Assembly: GCF_000711195.1 (NCBI RefSeq)
Contig: NZ_JOMR01000001.1
Location: forward strand, 248,001 to 312,000
Direction of reading: 5' to 3'
Length of the DNA stretch: 64,000 bases
DNA from: Thiomicrospira pelophila DSM 1534
Lineage (GTDB): Bacteria; Pseudomonadota; Gammaproteobacteria; Thiomicrospirales; Thiomicrospiraceae
Shown here: piece after piece, positions 24,201 to 35,917 of the stretch
Numbering within the stretch: position 1 is the stretch's first letter
Layout of the letters: each line of letters begins with the position of its first letter
Translations under genes and position numbers: made by a program
Notes under the pieces: model-generated
The model's input: only the letters and a program-made list of their open reading frames with translations
Database searches by the model: none
Told to the model about the DNA's origin: nothing

Positions 24201-24711
24201 AAGTCGGCCAGTTTACAAATACTTCGGTCAGCAGTAAAGGCGCGTGGTCTTGTTCGAAGCTGCAACGGCGCGCGAATTTTTGCGGCGCGTTGATTTGTGG
24301 CCAATCGGCTTGGCAAAATTCAAATTCACTGCGGTTGAGGTCGGTTCGGCTAAACAGGATTTCCCCCAGCGGTTGATCGCCTAGTTGTTTTAACGACCAC
24401 CAAGGATTCTGCTGATCGAAATGTGGAATGACGCTTCGTGCGTAAACAATCGGTTGGTTTTGGCCGATTAAACAAACCGTACGCAACCAGACCTGGTGGT
24501 GTGGCGCCAGGTTTAAACGCTGGGCTTCGTCGAGCAAAGGCGTGGCGTAACCTTCGAAAATGAGTTCGACCTGAAAATCCTCACAGCGTGCGCGCAGTTT
24601 TTGCGTGAGCGAGGTTTTATCCAACAACCAGGCCTGGTAGTTAGGTTCGCGCGTAAGGCGCTGGATAAATCTCGAGGTTATCCAATTTTTAGGTAAACGT
24701 GGATTAGGCAT
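24193..24711 (-). CDS. ubiC: Chorismate lyase
   Basis: A 172-aa enzyme that converts chorismate to 4-hydroxybenzoate and pyruvate, the first committed step of ubiquinone synthesis. The family pattern shows as HHQVWLRTVCLIG, PIVYARSVIP and, towards the C-terminus, LGEILFSR with the conserved active-site Glu. It overlaps recG (8 bases) and recQ (8 bases). It contains two palindrome copies 140 bases apart, the densest pair in the window. No ubiA is adjacent. Confidence 0.88.
   Translation of the reverse strand: MPNPRLPKNWITSRFIQRLTREPNYQAWLLDKTSLTQKLRARCEDFQVELIFEGYATPLLDEAQRLNLAPHHQVWLRTVCLIGQNQPIVYARSVIPHFDQQNPWWSLKQLGDQPLGEILFSRTDLNRSEFEFCQADWPQINAPQKFARRCSFEQDHAPLLLTEVFVNWPTYA
24486..24497. 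repeat. Dispersed palindrome, 1 mismatch (ACCAGACCTGGT), in ubiC
   Basis: Read on the coding strand as H-Q-V-W. Confidence 0.8.
24627..24638. repeat. Dispersed palindrome ACCAGGCCTGGT, perfect, in ubiC
   Basis: Exact copy; read on the coding strand as Y-Q-A-W. Confidence 0.9.
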
Positions 24712-26788
24712 GTTTGTATTCTACTTTGGTTCCGATCCAGCGTTGTTGTAATAAGTTGATGCGTTCAGGGTCGCTTGCAGCCAAACGCAGTAAATCGTGC
24801 GCGGCCGTTTGTGCCGGTTCAATCCAGGCTTGGTCGCGCTGGATATCGGCAATGCGTAATTGCAACCCACCGGTTTGGCGTGTGCCGAGCACTTCGCCCG
24901 GGCCGCGAATGCGTAAATCTTCTTCGGCAATTAAAAAGCCATCGTTGGTTTCACGCATAATTTGCAAACGCGCTTTGGCGGTGGCGGAAAGCGGGGCTTG
25001 GTAAAGCAAAACACAGTGACTTTTTTTCGCGCCACGCCCCACCCGACCACGTAATTGGTGAAGTTGCGCTAGCCCGAGACGTTCGGCATTTTCAATAATC
25101 ATTAAGCTGGCATTGGGCACGTTTACGCCCACTTCGATTACGGTGGTGGCGACTAATAAATCAAGATGGTGGTCGCTAAACTGCTGCATGATACTTTGTT
25201 TTTCGGCGCTTTTTAAACGTCCGTGAATCAAACCGACCCGCATATCCGGCCAAAGTTGTTTGAATTCATCGTAGGTGGTTTGCGCGGCTTGCGCGTCTAA
25301 GGCTTCGGATTCATCAATCAGCGGACAAACCCAATAGGCTTGCACGCCTTGCTGGCATTGGTGGTACAAATGCGCCATGACTTCTTGACGTTTGTGGTTG
25401 TTGAGTACCGCGGTATCAATTGGTTGGCGACCGGGTGGCAGCTCGTCAATCACCGAAATATCCAAGTCACCATAAGCGGTCATCGCAAGGGTGCGTGGAA
25501 TCGGCGTGGCGGTCATGGTGAGTTGGTGCGGCGCAAAGTCTTTGGTCTCGCTTTGGGCTTTTTGGTTTAGGGATAAACGTTGGTGAACCCCGAATCGGTG
25601 TTGTTCATCAATAATGACCAAGCCGAGTTGATTAAATTGCACCGACTCTTGAAACAGGGCGTGTGTACCGACGGCGATTTTAGCTTGCCCTTGTGTGATC
25701 TTTTCCAGCATATCGCGTTTTTCGGCGGTTTTTAAGCGTCCGTTTAACCAAGCGACTTCGATCCCTAGCGGTTCTAACCATTCACAAAAATGGTTGCGGT
25801 GCTGTTCGGCCAGAATTTCAGTGGGCGCCATAATCGCGACTTGATAACCGGCATCGGCGGCTTGTAACGCGGCTAAGGCGGCGACAATGGTTTTGCCCGA
25901 ACCCACATCACCCTGAATTAAACGTTGCATCGGATGATCGCGACTTAAATCCTGCTGAATCTGTTGCCAAACCCGCTGTTGCGCGCCAGTTAAGCTGAAA
26001 GGTAACTGAGCCAATAAACGCTGAGCGCTTGGGCTGTCGCCAAACTGCGGCGCGTAACGGCGTTCCTGTTGTTGACGCATTAAAAACAGGCTGACTTGTT
26101 GGGTCACCAGTTCTTCAACAATTAAACGCTGTTGCGCCGGGTGCTCAAAACGTTTGATTTGACCCAAGTCATCATCTGGTTGCGGTTGGTGCAAGGTTAA
26201 TAAGGCTTGATTGATGGCTGGCAGTTGTCGAGTTTTAAGCCAATCCAAATCTAAACCTTCGGCGAGCGGATATTGTTTGAGCAGGGTAATGGCTTGTTTA
26301 ATGAGTTTGACCAAACTCGCTTGTCCTAGGCCTTCAGTAGTGGGGTAAACCGGGGTTAAAGTGTCATCTAGCGCAGGCGGCGTATGGGTAAAAATTTGAT
26401 ATTGGGGATGCACCATTTCCAGACCATTTGGTCCAGAACGTAATTCGGCAAAAGCGCGCACAAATTCACCGCGTTTAAATTGGCGGGCTTGACTGGGATG
26501 AAAATGGAAAAACCGCAAACCAATCGAATGACCGCTGGTATCCCGTGCTTGCACCATTAAAGTGGGGCGACGTCCGGGGGTTAGGCGTTGCGAGGTAATT
26601 TCGGCTTCGATTTGAATTTCTTGGCCAATAATCGCTTCGTCTAGCGAGGTGAGTTTGGTTTTGTCTTGATAACGTAACGGCAGGTGAAACAGTAAATCCT
26701 GCACGACCCGCAAACCGAGTTTTTCGAGTTTCTCAGCTTGTTTGTCACCTACCCCTTTGAGGCTGGTGACATGCATTTGCTCTAGCAT
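24704..26788 (-). CDS. recG: ATP-dependent DNA helicase RecG
   Basis: A 694-aa branch-migration helicase that remodels stalled forks and R-loops. An N-terminal wedge/OB domain is followed by Walker A GDVGSGKTIVA, DEQHRFGVHQR, TATPIPRTL and the helicase-C motif LHQLRGRVGRG, and the C-terminal RecG signature (GPGEVLGTRQTG). The length is normal. It is the first gene of the recG-ubiC-recQ unit, 24 bases downstream of ridA, so ridA may be co-transcribed. Confidence 0.96.
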   Translation of the reverse strand: MLEQMHVTSLKGVGDKQAEKLEKLGLRVVQDLLFHLPLRYQDKTKLTSLDEAIIGQEIQIEAEITSQRLTPGRRPTLMVQARDTSGHSIGLRFFHFHPSQARQFKRGEFVRAFAELRSGPNGLEMVHPQYQIFTHTPPALDDTLTPVYPTTEGLGQASLVKLIKQAITLLKQYPLAEGLDLDWLKTRQLPAINQALLTLHQPQPDDDLGQIKRFEHPAQQRLIVEELVTQQVSLFLMRQQQERRYAPQFGDSPSAQRLLAQLPFSLTGAQQRVWQQIQQDLSRDHPMQRLIQGDVGSGKTIVAALAALQAADAGYQVAIMAPTEILAEQHRNHFCEWLEPLGIEVAWLNGRLKTAEKRDMLEKITQGQAKIAVGTHALFQESVQFNQLGLVIIDEQHRFGVHQRLSLNQKAQSETKDFAPHQLTMTATPIPRTLAMTAYGDLDISVIDELPPGRQPIDTAVLNNHKRQEVMAHLYHQCQQGVQAYWVCPLIDESEALDAQAAQTTYDEFKQLWPDMRVGLIHGRLKSAEKQSIMQQFSDHHLDLLVATTVIEVGVNVPNASLMIIENAERLGLAQLHQLRGRVGRGAKKSHCVLLYQAPLSATAKARLQIMRETNDGFLIAEEDLRIRGPGEVLGTRQTGGLQLRIADIQRDQAWIEPAQTAAHDLLRLAASDPERINLLQQRWIGTKVEYKHA

Positions 26789-26812
26789 AATCAGGCCGTG
26801 AAACGCAGAGGT

Positions 26813-27199
26813 TTAGTAATGCGACAGCGCCATCACGCCATCCATTTCAACATCGGTATCTTTCGGCAATTGCTTAACTGCGACCGCGGCACGTGCTGGG
26901 TAAGGTTGTTCAAAATATTGCGCCATAATGTCGTTAACGGTCGCGAAATGCGCCATATCGGTTAAGAAAATGTTTAATTTTGCAATATCTTGTAGTGATC
27001 CGCCCGCCGCCTCGCAGACCGCACTTAGGTTTTTAAATACCTGGTGGATACGTTCGCTAATATCGCCTTCGGCCAGTTGCATGGTTTCCGGGATTAAAGC
27101 AATCTGGCCCGACAAATACACGGTGTCACCTACGCGCACGGCTTGTGAATAAGTGCCGATTGCGGCAGGAGCATTGGGTGTTGAGATGATTTCACGCAT
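26813..27199 (-). CDS. ridA: RidA family reactive-intermediate deaminase
   Basis: A 128-aa protein of the RidA/YjgF family, which hydrolyses reactive enamine/imine intermediates made by PLP enzymes such as threonine dehydratase. The family features [20 protein letters not shown] and the C-terminal [22 protein letters not shown] are present, including the Arg (PAR) that binds the substrate carboxylate. It lies 51 bases downstream of spoT, an arrangement common in gammaproteobacteria. Confidence 0.93.
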   Translation of the reverse strand: MREIISTPNAPAAIGTYSQAVRVGDTVYLSGQIALIPETMQLAEGDISERIHQVFKNLSAVCEAAGGSLQDIAKLNIFLTDMAHFATVNDIMAQYFEQPYPARAAVAVKQLPKDTDVEMDGVMALSHY

Positions 27200-27250
27200 G
27201 ATAGTTTCCTTTAAATTGGAATATTAAACGGGTTAGGTTTTCCTAGTTTA

Positions 27251-29392
27251 CTAGGTAAATACGCGTTGTGCCTTTTCAATAATCGGAATGCGGCGCAAGT
27301 GACGTAATAGCTCGTTTAGATGATCGCGATTGCGCACCAGTATGACAAAGTTCATCACGCTATAGGTTTCGTCTTTATCTTCAGAACGTACACGTTCGAT
27401 ATCGGTTTTGGTATTGGCGATCTCAGAGGCGATTAAGGCCAAGGCGCCACGCTGATTTTTAGTTTCAACTTGGATTTCGACCGCAAACAATTCTTGACTA
27501 TTTGGATCCCAGTCGACATCCAACCATTTATCGGGCTGGTTTTGGAAGTGTTTGACGTTTTTACAGTCGTGGCGGTGAATCACCAAACCTTTGCCTGTAG
27601 AAATAAAGCCGATAATTTCATCGCCTGGAATCGGGTGGCAGCATTGGGCGTAGTTGACGACCAAGCCTTCGGTACCGGAAATCGCAAGTGGTTGATGCTG
27701 GCCTTTTTCGCTAATAATATGGTCGTCTTTGCCGAGCAGATTGTCGTGAATTTGTTTAGAAACTAAGCCGGCCATGCGCTGACCCAAACCAATCTCTTCT
27801 AATAACTGATCCCAATTTTCTAAGTTCAAGTCCTGTACGAGTTTCGCAATCAATTCTTCACTTAAACCGGAATAGGCCATGTTGTGAATTCGCATGGCTT
27901 TGGTTAACAGGCGTTGCCCTAAGTCGGTGGCGGATTGAGAATGCTGATTTTTTAGGAAATGACGAATTTGTGAGCGCGCTTTGGCCGTGGTGACAAAGTT
28001 AAGCCAAGTTGGGTTGGGCTGGATTTCTTTGGACTTAATAATCTCGACGGTTTGACCACTTTCCAACACGCTACGCAAGGGCACAAGCTGGCGGTCAATG
28101 CGACAACCCACACAAGCATGCCCCAAATTAGTATGCACGGCATAAGCAAAATCAACGGCGGTCGCGTTTTTGGGCAGCGTTATAATTTCGCCCTGTGGTG
28201 TAAACACGTAAATCACATCTGGGAACAAGTCGATTTTGACGTTCTCTAAAAAGTCGAGTGAGTTCCCGGCGCTTTGCTGAATTTCGAGCAGGTTACGCAC
28301 CCACTCTTGCGCACGTACATCGACCGGTGACGGATTCGATTCGTTGGCATTGGCTTCTTTATAATGCCAGTGGGCGGCGATGCCGTGCTCAGATACCTTG
28401 TGCATGACTTCACTGCGAATTTGAACTTCAATATGCACACCATATGGTCCAAACAGCAAGGTATGTAAGGATTGGTAGCCGTTTGGTTTGGGGATGGCAA
28501 TATAGTCTTTAAACTTGCCCGGCAGCGGTTTGTATAAAGAATGCACCAAGCCGAGCGCACGGTAACAATCGTCGACGGTTTCGACTATGACGCGGAAGGC
28601 GAAAATATCTAACACTTCTTCAAACGATAGGCGTTTTTTGCGCATTTTTTTATACAGACTGAATAAATGTTTTTCGCGCCCGATTACTTCGGCTTTAAAG
28701 CCTTCTTGTTTCAAACGAGTTTGCAGGGCTTCGGTGATTTGTTCGACCACTTCTTTACGATTGCCGCGTGCTTTTTTGACGGCTTTTTCGAGCGCGCTGA
28801 AACGTAACGGATACATGGCCCTAAAGCCCAGATCTTCAAGCTCTATACGGAAGGAGTTAATGCCTAATCTGGCGGCGATGGGGGCGTAAATATCTAAAGT
28901 TTCGCGGGCAATTCGACGCTGTTTGTCCGGACGCATGACACCGAGTGTTCGCATGTTGTGCAAACGGTCTGCGAGCTTAATTAAAATCACGCGGATGTCG
29001 CGCGACATAGCGAGCATCATTTTACGGAAGTTTTCGGCTTGCGCTTCTTGTGGGGTATCGAAGGCGAGTTTGCCGAGCTTGGTGACACCGTCAATCATTT
29101 CAGCGACACGTTCGCCAAAACGGTCGATAATATCTTGTTTGGTGTAGGGGGTATCTTCGATGACATCGTGCAAAATAGCGGCGATGAGACTTTCGTGATC
29201 GAGTTGGATTTCAGCGAGAATTTCGGCGACCGCGACGGGGTGCCAAATATAAGCCCCACCCGCCTTGCGGGTTTGGCCTGCGTGCGCTAGGGCCCCAAAC
29301 TCAAAAGCGGCTTGGATTTGTTGAATTTGCTCGGCGTTTAGATAGCGCTCTGCTTTTTCAATTAAGCCTTCTAATGAGTTAGGTGTGGGCAT
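27251..29392 (-). CDS. spoT: Bifunctional (p)ppGpp synthetase/hydrolase SpoT
   Basis: A 713-aa long RSH enzyme governing the stringent response. The HD hydrolase domain is intact (KAGGAYIWHPVAVAEIL with its metal His and LHDVIEDTPY), as is the synthetase domain (FAFRVIVETVDDCYRALG, FKDYIAIPKPNGYQSLHT). TGS (DVIYVFTPQGEIITLPKNAT), a Cys-containing helical/zinc-finger region (NYAQCCHPIPGD) and a C-terminal ACT domain follow. The HD residues point to SpoT rather than RelA. It is followed by ridA and preceded by rpoZ, the conserved gammaproteobacterial order. Confidence 0.95.
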   Translation of the reverse strand: MPTPNSLEGLIEKAERYLNAEQIQQIQAAFEFGALAHAGQTRKAGGAYIWHPVAVAEILAEIQLDHESLIAAILHDVIEDTPYTKQDIIDRFGERVAEMIDGVTKLGKLAFDTPQEAQAENFRKMMLAMSRDIRVILIKLADRLHNMRTLGVMRPDKQRRIARETLDIYAPIAARLGINSFRIELEDLGFRAMYPLRFSALEKAVKKARGNRKEVVEQITEALQTRLKQEGFKAEVIGREKHLFSLYKKMRKKRLSFEEVLDIFAFRVIVETVDDCYRALGLVHSLYKPLPGKFKDYIAIPKPNGYQSLHTLLFGPYGVHIEVQIRSEVMHKVSEHGIAAHWHYKEANANESNPSPVDVRAQEWVRNLLEIQQSAGNSLDFLENVKIDLFPDVIYVFTPQGEIITLPKNATAVDFAYAVHTNLGHACVGCRIDRQLVPLRSVLESGQTVEIIKSKEIQPNPTWLNFVTTAKARSQIRHFLKNQHSQSATDLGQRLLTKAMRIHNMAYSGLSEELIAKLVQDLNLENWDQLLEEIGLGQRMAGLVSKQIHDNLLGKDDHIISEKGQHQPLAISGTEGLVVNYAQCCHPIPGDEIIGFISTGKGLVIHRHDCKNVKHFQNQPDKWLDVDWDPNSQELFAVEIQVETKNQRGALALIASEIANTKTDIERVRSEDKDETYSVMNFVILVRNRDHLNELLRHLRRIPIIEKAQRVFT

Positions 29393-29407
29393 AGCGACAC
29401 CTAAAGC

Positions 29408-29632
29408 TTATTGGAAAAACGGTGGGGTATCTGGGTCAGCTAGAATAGTTTGTGGGTCAACAAGCTGTTCAGCGAGTTCACGCAAAGCCACAACAGTTGG
29501 CTTGTCATTTTCCCAAGCTAAAGTTGGTTCTGCACCATTCCCAAGTTGACGGGCGCGCTTAGAAGCGACCAGTACCAATTCAAAACGATTTTCAACATGC
29601 AATAAGCAATCTTCAACGGTTACGCGTGCCAT
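29408..29632 (-). CDS. rpoZ: RNA polymerase omega subunit
   Basis: A 74-aa omega subunit: [20 protein letters not shown] followed by KRARQL is the standard family pattern. It promotes assembly of RNA polymerase and contributes to ppGpp binding. It sits just upstream of spoT (15 bases), as is usual. gmk, its frequent upstream partner, is absent; instead mscS is divergent. Confidence 0.95.
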   Translation of the reverse strand: MARVTVEDCLLHVENRFELVLVASKRARQLGNGAEPTLAWENDKPTVVALRELAEQLVDPQTILADPDTPPFFQ

Positions 29633-29799
29633 GAGGCTACCTCTAAAATTAGTTCATTTTCAGAAAGCCAGAGCAGCTTTCCCAAAGAGTTTTAATCTGT
29701 GATCAACCATTCTACAATATTCGGCGCATTATAAATAGTGGCGTTATACGTCAAGCCGTTGTTAGAATGCAATTTTAGATTAACAATAAAGAGTGCATC

Positions 29800-30672
29800 A
29801 TGTTTGAAAACCTAATGAATAAGCTTGATTTGGTTGAACTCACCCAGAGCTATTTAATACCTTGGGGCATTAATATCGCGATTGCATTTATCATCTTTTT
29901 TGTGGGTCGCATTGTAATTAGTGTGATTCATAAAGTGTTAGGTAAGGTGTTAACACGTTTTCAAGTCAAGGTGATTTTGGTTGAGTTTACTCAGCAAGTG
30001 ATGCGCTCCTTGTTATTTGTGCTGCTGATTATTGCGGTATTAAGTCAGCTAGGATTTGATACGACGTCACTCGTTGCAGTATTGGCGGCGGGCAGTTTGG
30101 CGGTCGGTTTGGCGTTAAAAGATTCGTTACAAAACTTCGCTGCTGGGGTGATGTTGATTATTCTGCAGCCCTTTAAAGAGGAAGACTTTGTTGAGGTCGC
30201 TGGGCACATGGGGATGGTTGAAAAGGTGATGTTGTTTAGCACGCTATTACGCACCCCCGATAATCGTGAAATTACGATTCCAAACGGCCAGATTTACGCC
30301 GAACCGTTAGTTAACTATTCAGCCCGTGATACGCGTCGTTTAGATTTGATTTTTGGCATTGACTACAACAGCGACCTGCGTAAAGCTAAGCAAATTCTGC
30401 AGGACATTGTGGCAGCTGATGAACGGGTTTTAAAAGAGCCGGAGTCTTTGGTGGTGGTGTCGGAATTAGCCGATAGCAGTGTCAACTTTACCGTGCGTGC
30501 TTGGGTGAGTACGGATGATTATTGGCCGCTGAAGTTTGAGTTATTAGAGCGGGTGAAATTAGCATTTGATGATCAAGGAATTGAAATTCCTTTCCCACAG
30601 ATGTCGTTGCATTTTCAGCAAGACATCGCGCAAATGATGGCAGCTAAACCCGAAATGAAAGAAACCGTTTGA
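29800..30672 (+). CDS. mscS: Small-conductance mechanosensitive channel (MscS family)
   Basis: A 290-aa MscS-type channel that releases solutes on hypo-osmotic shock. It has three transmembrane helices in the first 125 residues, the pore-lining TM3 motif with Gly/Ala packing (VAVLAAGSLAVGLALKDSLQNFAAGVM), then the beta domain (LQPFKEEDFVEVAGHMGMVEK) and a cytoplasmic cage. The length matches the compact MscS class. The long palindrome follows 6 bases after its stop. Confidence 0.92.
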   Translation: MFENLMNKLDLVELTQSYLIPWGINIAIAFIIFFVGRIVISVIHKVLGKVLTRFQVKVILVEFTQQVMRSLLFVLLIIAVLSQLGFDTTSLVAVLAAGSLAVGLALKDSLQNFAAGVMLIILQPFKEEDFVEVAGHMGMVEKVMLFSTLLRTPDNREITIPNGQIYAEPLVNYSARDTRRLDLIFGIDYNSDLRKAKQILQDIVAADERVLKEPESLVVVSELADSSVNFTVRAWVSTDDYWPLKFELLERVKLAFDDQGIEIPFPQMSLHFQQDIAQMMAAKPEMKETV

Positions 30673-30678
30673 TAGATG

Positions 30679-30698
30679 AAGCACCAGGCCTGGTGCTT
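30679..30698. repeat. 20-bp perfect palindrome AAGCACCAGGCCTGGTGCTT
   Basis: Contains the 12-bp core at 30683-30694. Identical to the copy at 47234. It lies 6 bases after the mscS stop and is followed by an AT-rich TATATTTT tract, so as RNA it could fold with a GGCC loop and help termination. Confidence 0.9.
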
Positions 30699-30757
30699 AT
30701 ATTTTAAGCGGGTGCTTGGTTTATCAAGGGTCGGCTTTTTAGTTTTTAGGCGGACAA

Positions 30758-30997
30758 TTAGAGTTCGGTTTGAAAGTTGGGTTGGTCGAGCGAGTCAATA
30801 TAAAGCTGTTCGACTTGTGCCCGCGCCCAAGGTGTTTTGCGCAAAAACTTGAGGCTGGATTTAACGGACGGATCATTGTTGAAGCACTTGATATTAATCA
30901 AATTTCCCAGGCCAATCCAGCCGTAATAATCGACCAAACGCAAAATGATTTGTTCAAGTGTCACGCCATGTAAAGGATTATTGGGTTGAGTATTCAT
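30758..30997 (-). CDS. VF530 family protein (DUF2132)
   Basis: A 79-aa small protein matching the VF530/DUF2132 family: [20 protein letters not shown], then [26 protein letters not shown]. Structures of the family show a compact helical fold that binds DNA; the physiological role is not established. Its start overlaps the yaeQ stop by 4 bp (ATGA), so the two are coupled. Confidence 0.88.
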   Translation of the reverse strand: MNTQPNNPLHGVTLEQIILRLVDYYGWIGLGNLINIKCFNNDPSVKSSLKFLRKTPWARAQVEQLYIDSLDQPNFQTEL

Positions 30998-31548
30998 GTG
31001 TTTTGCTCTTGAAGTCTTGACCAGTGAAGTTCGCAGTCACCGAGCTCTGCCGCAACATAGGCAGAATCACCGCTTAAGCTGATGGAAAAGGCCATATTAC
31101 GTTGGGCGAGCTTAGCGAGGGCTTGGATTTCTGACCAGTCAAATTGAATAATATCGACCTTGAGGGGTTGAAGTTTGGTTTGGTTTTGCGACCACCAAAC
31201 CTCCGATTTGGAGTTAAAAGTATAGACTTTAGCGACTTGCGCTAAGCGGCTGGCTTTTTTGATGCGCTCGAGACTCGGTTCGCCTAGGTCAATCCAAAGC
31301 ATGAGCTGGTCGTCTAAAGTTTTAGCCCAGAGGTCAGGCTCATCTACTGCACTTAAGCCCTTGGTAAACTCCAGCTTTGTATTTTGATCCGCTTCAATGT
31401 TTAGGCAATAAACCAATACGCGTGTCATCATGCGTTCAATATTTTCGGATGGGTGTTGCGCAACCGTTAGGTTTAGAGTCTGGTAAAGGTGGCGATTCAT
31501 GTCAGAAAGTGAAATGCTGAATTTATAGATGGTTGGTTTTAATGCCAC
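30994..31548 (-). CDS. yaeQ: YaeQ family protein
   Basis: A 184-aa protein with the YaeQ pattern: [21 protein letters not shown], then [14 protein letters not shown]-type segment [20 protein letters not shown] and the [12 protein letters not shown] block. YaeQ has a PD-(D/E)xK nuclease-like fold with unclear activity; it was once linked to RfaH-type transcription anti-termination, a claim not well supported. It is the first gene of a two-gene leftward unit with VF530. Confidence 0.9.
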   Translation of the reverse strand: MALKPTIYKFSISLSDMNRHLYQTLNLTVAQHPSENIERMMTRVLVYCLNIEADQNTKLEFTKGLSAVDEPDLWAKTLDDQLMLWIDLGEPSLERIKKASRLAQVAKVYTFNSKSEVWWSQNQTKLQPLKVDIIQFDWSEIQALAKLAQRNMAFSISLSGDSAYVAAELGDCELHWSRLQEQNT

Positions 31549-31694
31549 GCTGGGTTCCTGATCTTTTGCTAATGCGGCCTAGTATAGCAAACCGTGATTT
31601 GCTCAGTGGCTTTAACCCGGCTTGTTTTTAAAACCTTGTATGCTCATTTATAATGCCAGCATAACTTAAAATTAATTCGGACTTAGGGGTAAAT

Positions 31695-32225
31695 ATGGCA
31701 ATTAGAAAATACAAAGGCATCGCGCCAACAATGGCTGATTCGGCTTGGGTTGATCTATCAGCTCAAGTGATTGGGCATTGCGAGTTGGCTGAAGATGTTG
31801 GAATTTGGCCGTGTGCGGTGCTGCGTGGCGACGTGAACGATATTAAAATCGGTGCACGCTCAAACATTCAAGACGGCGCAGTGGTGCATACCACGCATGA
31901 ATCGGATCGTAGCCAAGGCTCAAAGACGGTTGTAGGTTGTGATGTCACGGTGGGTCATAACGCGGTGTTACACGGTTGCATTATTGAAGATGAGTGCCTG
32001 ATTGGTATGGGGGCGGTCGTGTTAGATAATGCGGTAGTACAAAAGCATGTATTGGTGGGCGCAAACAGTTTAGTACCACCGGGTAAGCTGTTGGAAAGCG
32101 GGTATTTGTATGTGGGCTCGCCAGTCAAACAAGCGCGCCTGCTTACCGATGAAGAAAAAGCGTTTTTTAAATATTCAGCGCAACACTACGTCAAACTCAA
32201 AAACGACTTTGCGGCCGAGGATTGA
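31695..32225 (+). CDS. Gamma-carbonic anhydrase family protein (YrdA-like)
   Basis: A 176-aa left-handed beta-helix protein with hexapeptide repeats. Three zinc-ligand His are visible in the expected order (GAVVHTTH, TVGHNAVLHGC). CO2/bicarbonate interconversion is possible, and would suit an autotroph, but many YrdA-like homologues have no measured activity. It is divergent from yaeQ and convergent with aroE. Confidence 0.88.
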   Translation: MAIRKYKGIAPTMADSAWVDLSAQVIGHCELAEDVGIWPCAVLRGDVNDIKIGARSNIQDGAVVHTTHESDRSQGSKTVVGCDVTVGHNAVLHGCIIEDECLIGMGAVVLDNAVVQKHVLVGANSLVPPGKLLESGYLYVGSPVKQARLLTDEEKAFFKYSAQHYVKLKNDFAAED

Positions 32226-32304
32226 TTTAACCACTGAGTCACAAAGGCTCTAGCCCTTTCCCACTGTGAAGGAATCTCATTGTCTTCGTGACTCGGTGCT
32301 GTCT

Positions 32305-34558
<2,254 letters not shown>

Positions 34559-35917
34559 ATGACAGATAAAATAGTAGAAAAGGTTGCGATTCAAACTGAA
34601 GAATCTCGCAACCAGGGCCGTCGCGCGTTCCTTAAGGGCGGCGCAGCGGTAGCGGGTGGCGTAATGTTTACACAAGCCGCTTCAGCTTCATCAGACTTAA
34701 AGTTTGACGCAAAAAAAGCGGTCGCGCCTTATGCCGGTCGTGATGAAATTACCGATACTTTAGCCGATCCAATGTCTCGTAAGTCATTAGGTTGGGGTGT
34801 ACGTCAGTACCCATATGGTATGCCATCTCCGTTCGAAAAAGAAGTTCAGCGTCGTACGCTAGAGTGGCTAACGCCTGACTCTATGGCGTCGATCACCATG
34901 ACTCCGCTGCAAAGCTTGCACGGCATGATCACACCAAACGGTCTTCACTTCGAACGTTACCATGGTGGTGGTATCAACATTAACCCTGATGACCACCGTT
35001 TGGTTATTCACGGTTTGGTTGAGCGTCCTTTGATCTTCACTATGGATGACCTAAAGCGTTTCCCTTCTGAATCACGTATTTTGTTCGCAGAGTGTCCAGC
35101 TAACGGCGCGATGGAGTGGAAAGGTGTTCAGTTGAACTCTGTACAGTGGACTCACGGTATGATGTCTTGTGTTGAGTGGACAGGTGTTCGTCTATCTACC
35201 CTATTGAAAGAAGCCGGTATCAAGCCAGAAGGTAAGTGGTTGATCCCTGAAGGTGCAGACGCATCTGGTATGGCTCGTTCAGTACCAGTCGATCTAGCAA
35301 TGGACGATTGTATGATTGCTTATGCTCAAAACGGTGAAGCTCTACGCCCAGAGCAAGGTTACCCAATTCGTTTGGTTGTACCTGGTTGTGAAGCGAACAT
35401 GTGGGTTAAACACCTACGTCGTATCCAAGTTTCTAACGTGCCGTTACAGCACCGTGAAGAAACCTCTAAGTACACTGAATTAATGCCTGATGGTACGGTT
35501 CAGAACATGTCTTGGTACATGGAAGCGAACTCAGTAATTACTTACCCATCTCCAGACTTCAAAATGCAAGGTCCAGGTCGTTATGTAGCGAAAGGGATTG
35601 CATGGTCAGGTCGTGGTAAAGTTGATCACGTTGACATTACCTTTGATGGTGGCCGTAACTGGCATGAAGCTAAGTTAACTTCTGCGGTATTGCCAAAAGC
35701 TTGGACTCGTTTTGAACTTGAGTTCGACTGGGATGGTAGTGAGTTGTTGATGATGAGCCGTACAACGGATGAAACCGGTTATGTACAGCCAAATATGCCA
35801 CAAATGCGTGAAATTGAAGGGACAAACAACGTTTACCACCGTACCGCGATGGTAACTTGGAAAATCCACGCGCACAACAGTGAATTCGGAGGCATGATTG
35901 AAAATGTTCAATTCTAA
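34559..35917 (+). CDS. soxC: Sulfane dehydrogenase molybdenum subunit SoxC
   Basis: A 452-aa periplasmic molybdopterin protein of the sulfite oxidase family. The Tat signal is RRAFLKGGAAVAGG (residues about 21-34). The molybdenum ligand is Cys179 in AECPANGAMEW, and the SoxC hallmark THGMMSCVEWTG follows. A C-terminal dimerisation domain is present. With SoxD it oxidises SoxY-bound sulfane sulfur, yielding six electrons. The start at 34559 is chosen for its AAGGAG; an upstream in-frame ATG at 34508 lacks one. Codons favour GGT, CGT and AAC, suggesting high expression. No soxXYZAB is in the window. Confidence 0.93.
   Translation: MTDKIVEKVAIQTEESRNQGRRAFLKGGAAVAGGVMFTQAASASSDLKFDAKKAVAPYAGRDEITDTLADPMSRKSLGWGVRQYPYGMPSPFEKEVQRRTLEWLTPDSMASITMTPLQSLHGMITPNGLHFERYHGGGININPDDHRLVIHGLVERPLIFTMDDLKRFPSESRILFAECPANGAMEWKGVQLNSVQWTHGMMSCVEWTGVRLSTLLKEAGIKPEGKWLIPEGADASGMARSVPVDLAMDDCMIAYAQNGEALRPEQGYPIRLVVPGCEANMWVKHLRRIQVSNVPLQHREETSKYTELMPDGTVQNMSWYMEANSVITYPSPDFKMQGPGRYVAKGIAWSGRGKVDHVDITFDGGRNWHEAKLTSAVLPKAWTRFELEFDWDGSELLMMSRTTDETGYVQPNMPQMREIEGTNNVYHRTAMVTWKIHAHNSEFGGMIENVQF

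Noticed and set aside
24823-24834. TCCAGGCTTGGT, ACTAAGCCTGGT (9164) and ATCAGGCCTGTT (56774) as motif copies
   Set aside because: Two mismatches each. They may be decayed copies but were left out of the count to keep it conservative.
30679-30698. Treating all palindrome copies simply as terminators
   Set aside because: More than half of the copies lie inside genes such as metH, aroE and tmcA, where termination would be harmful, so termination cannot be their general role.
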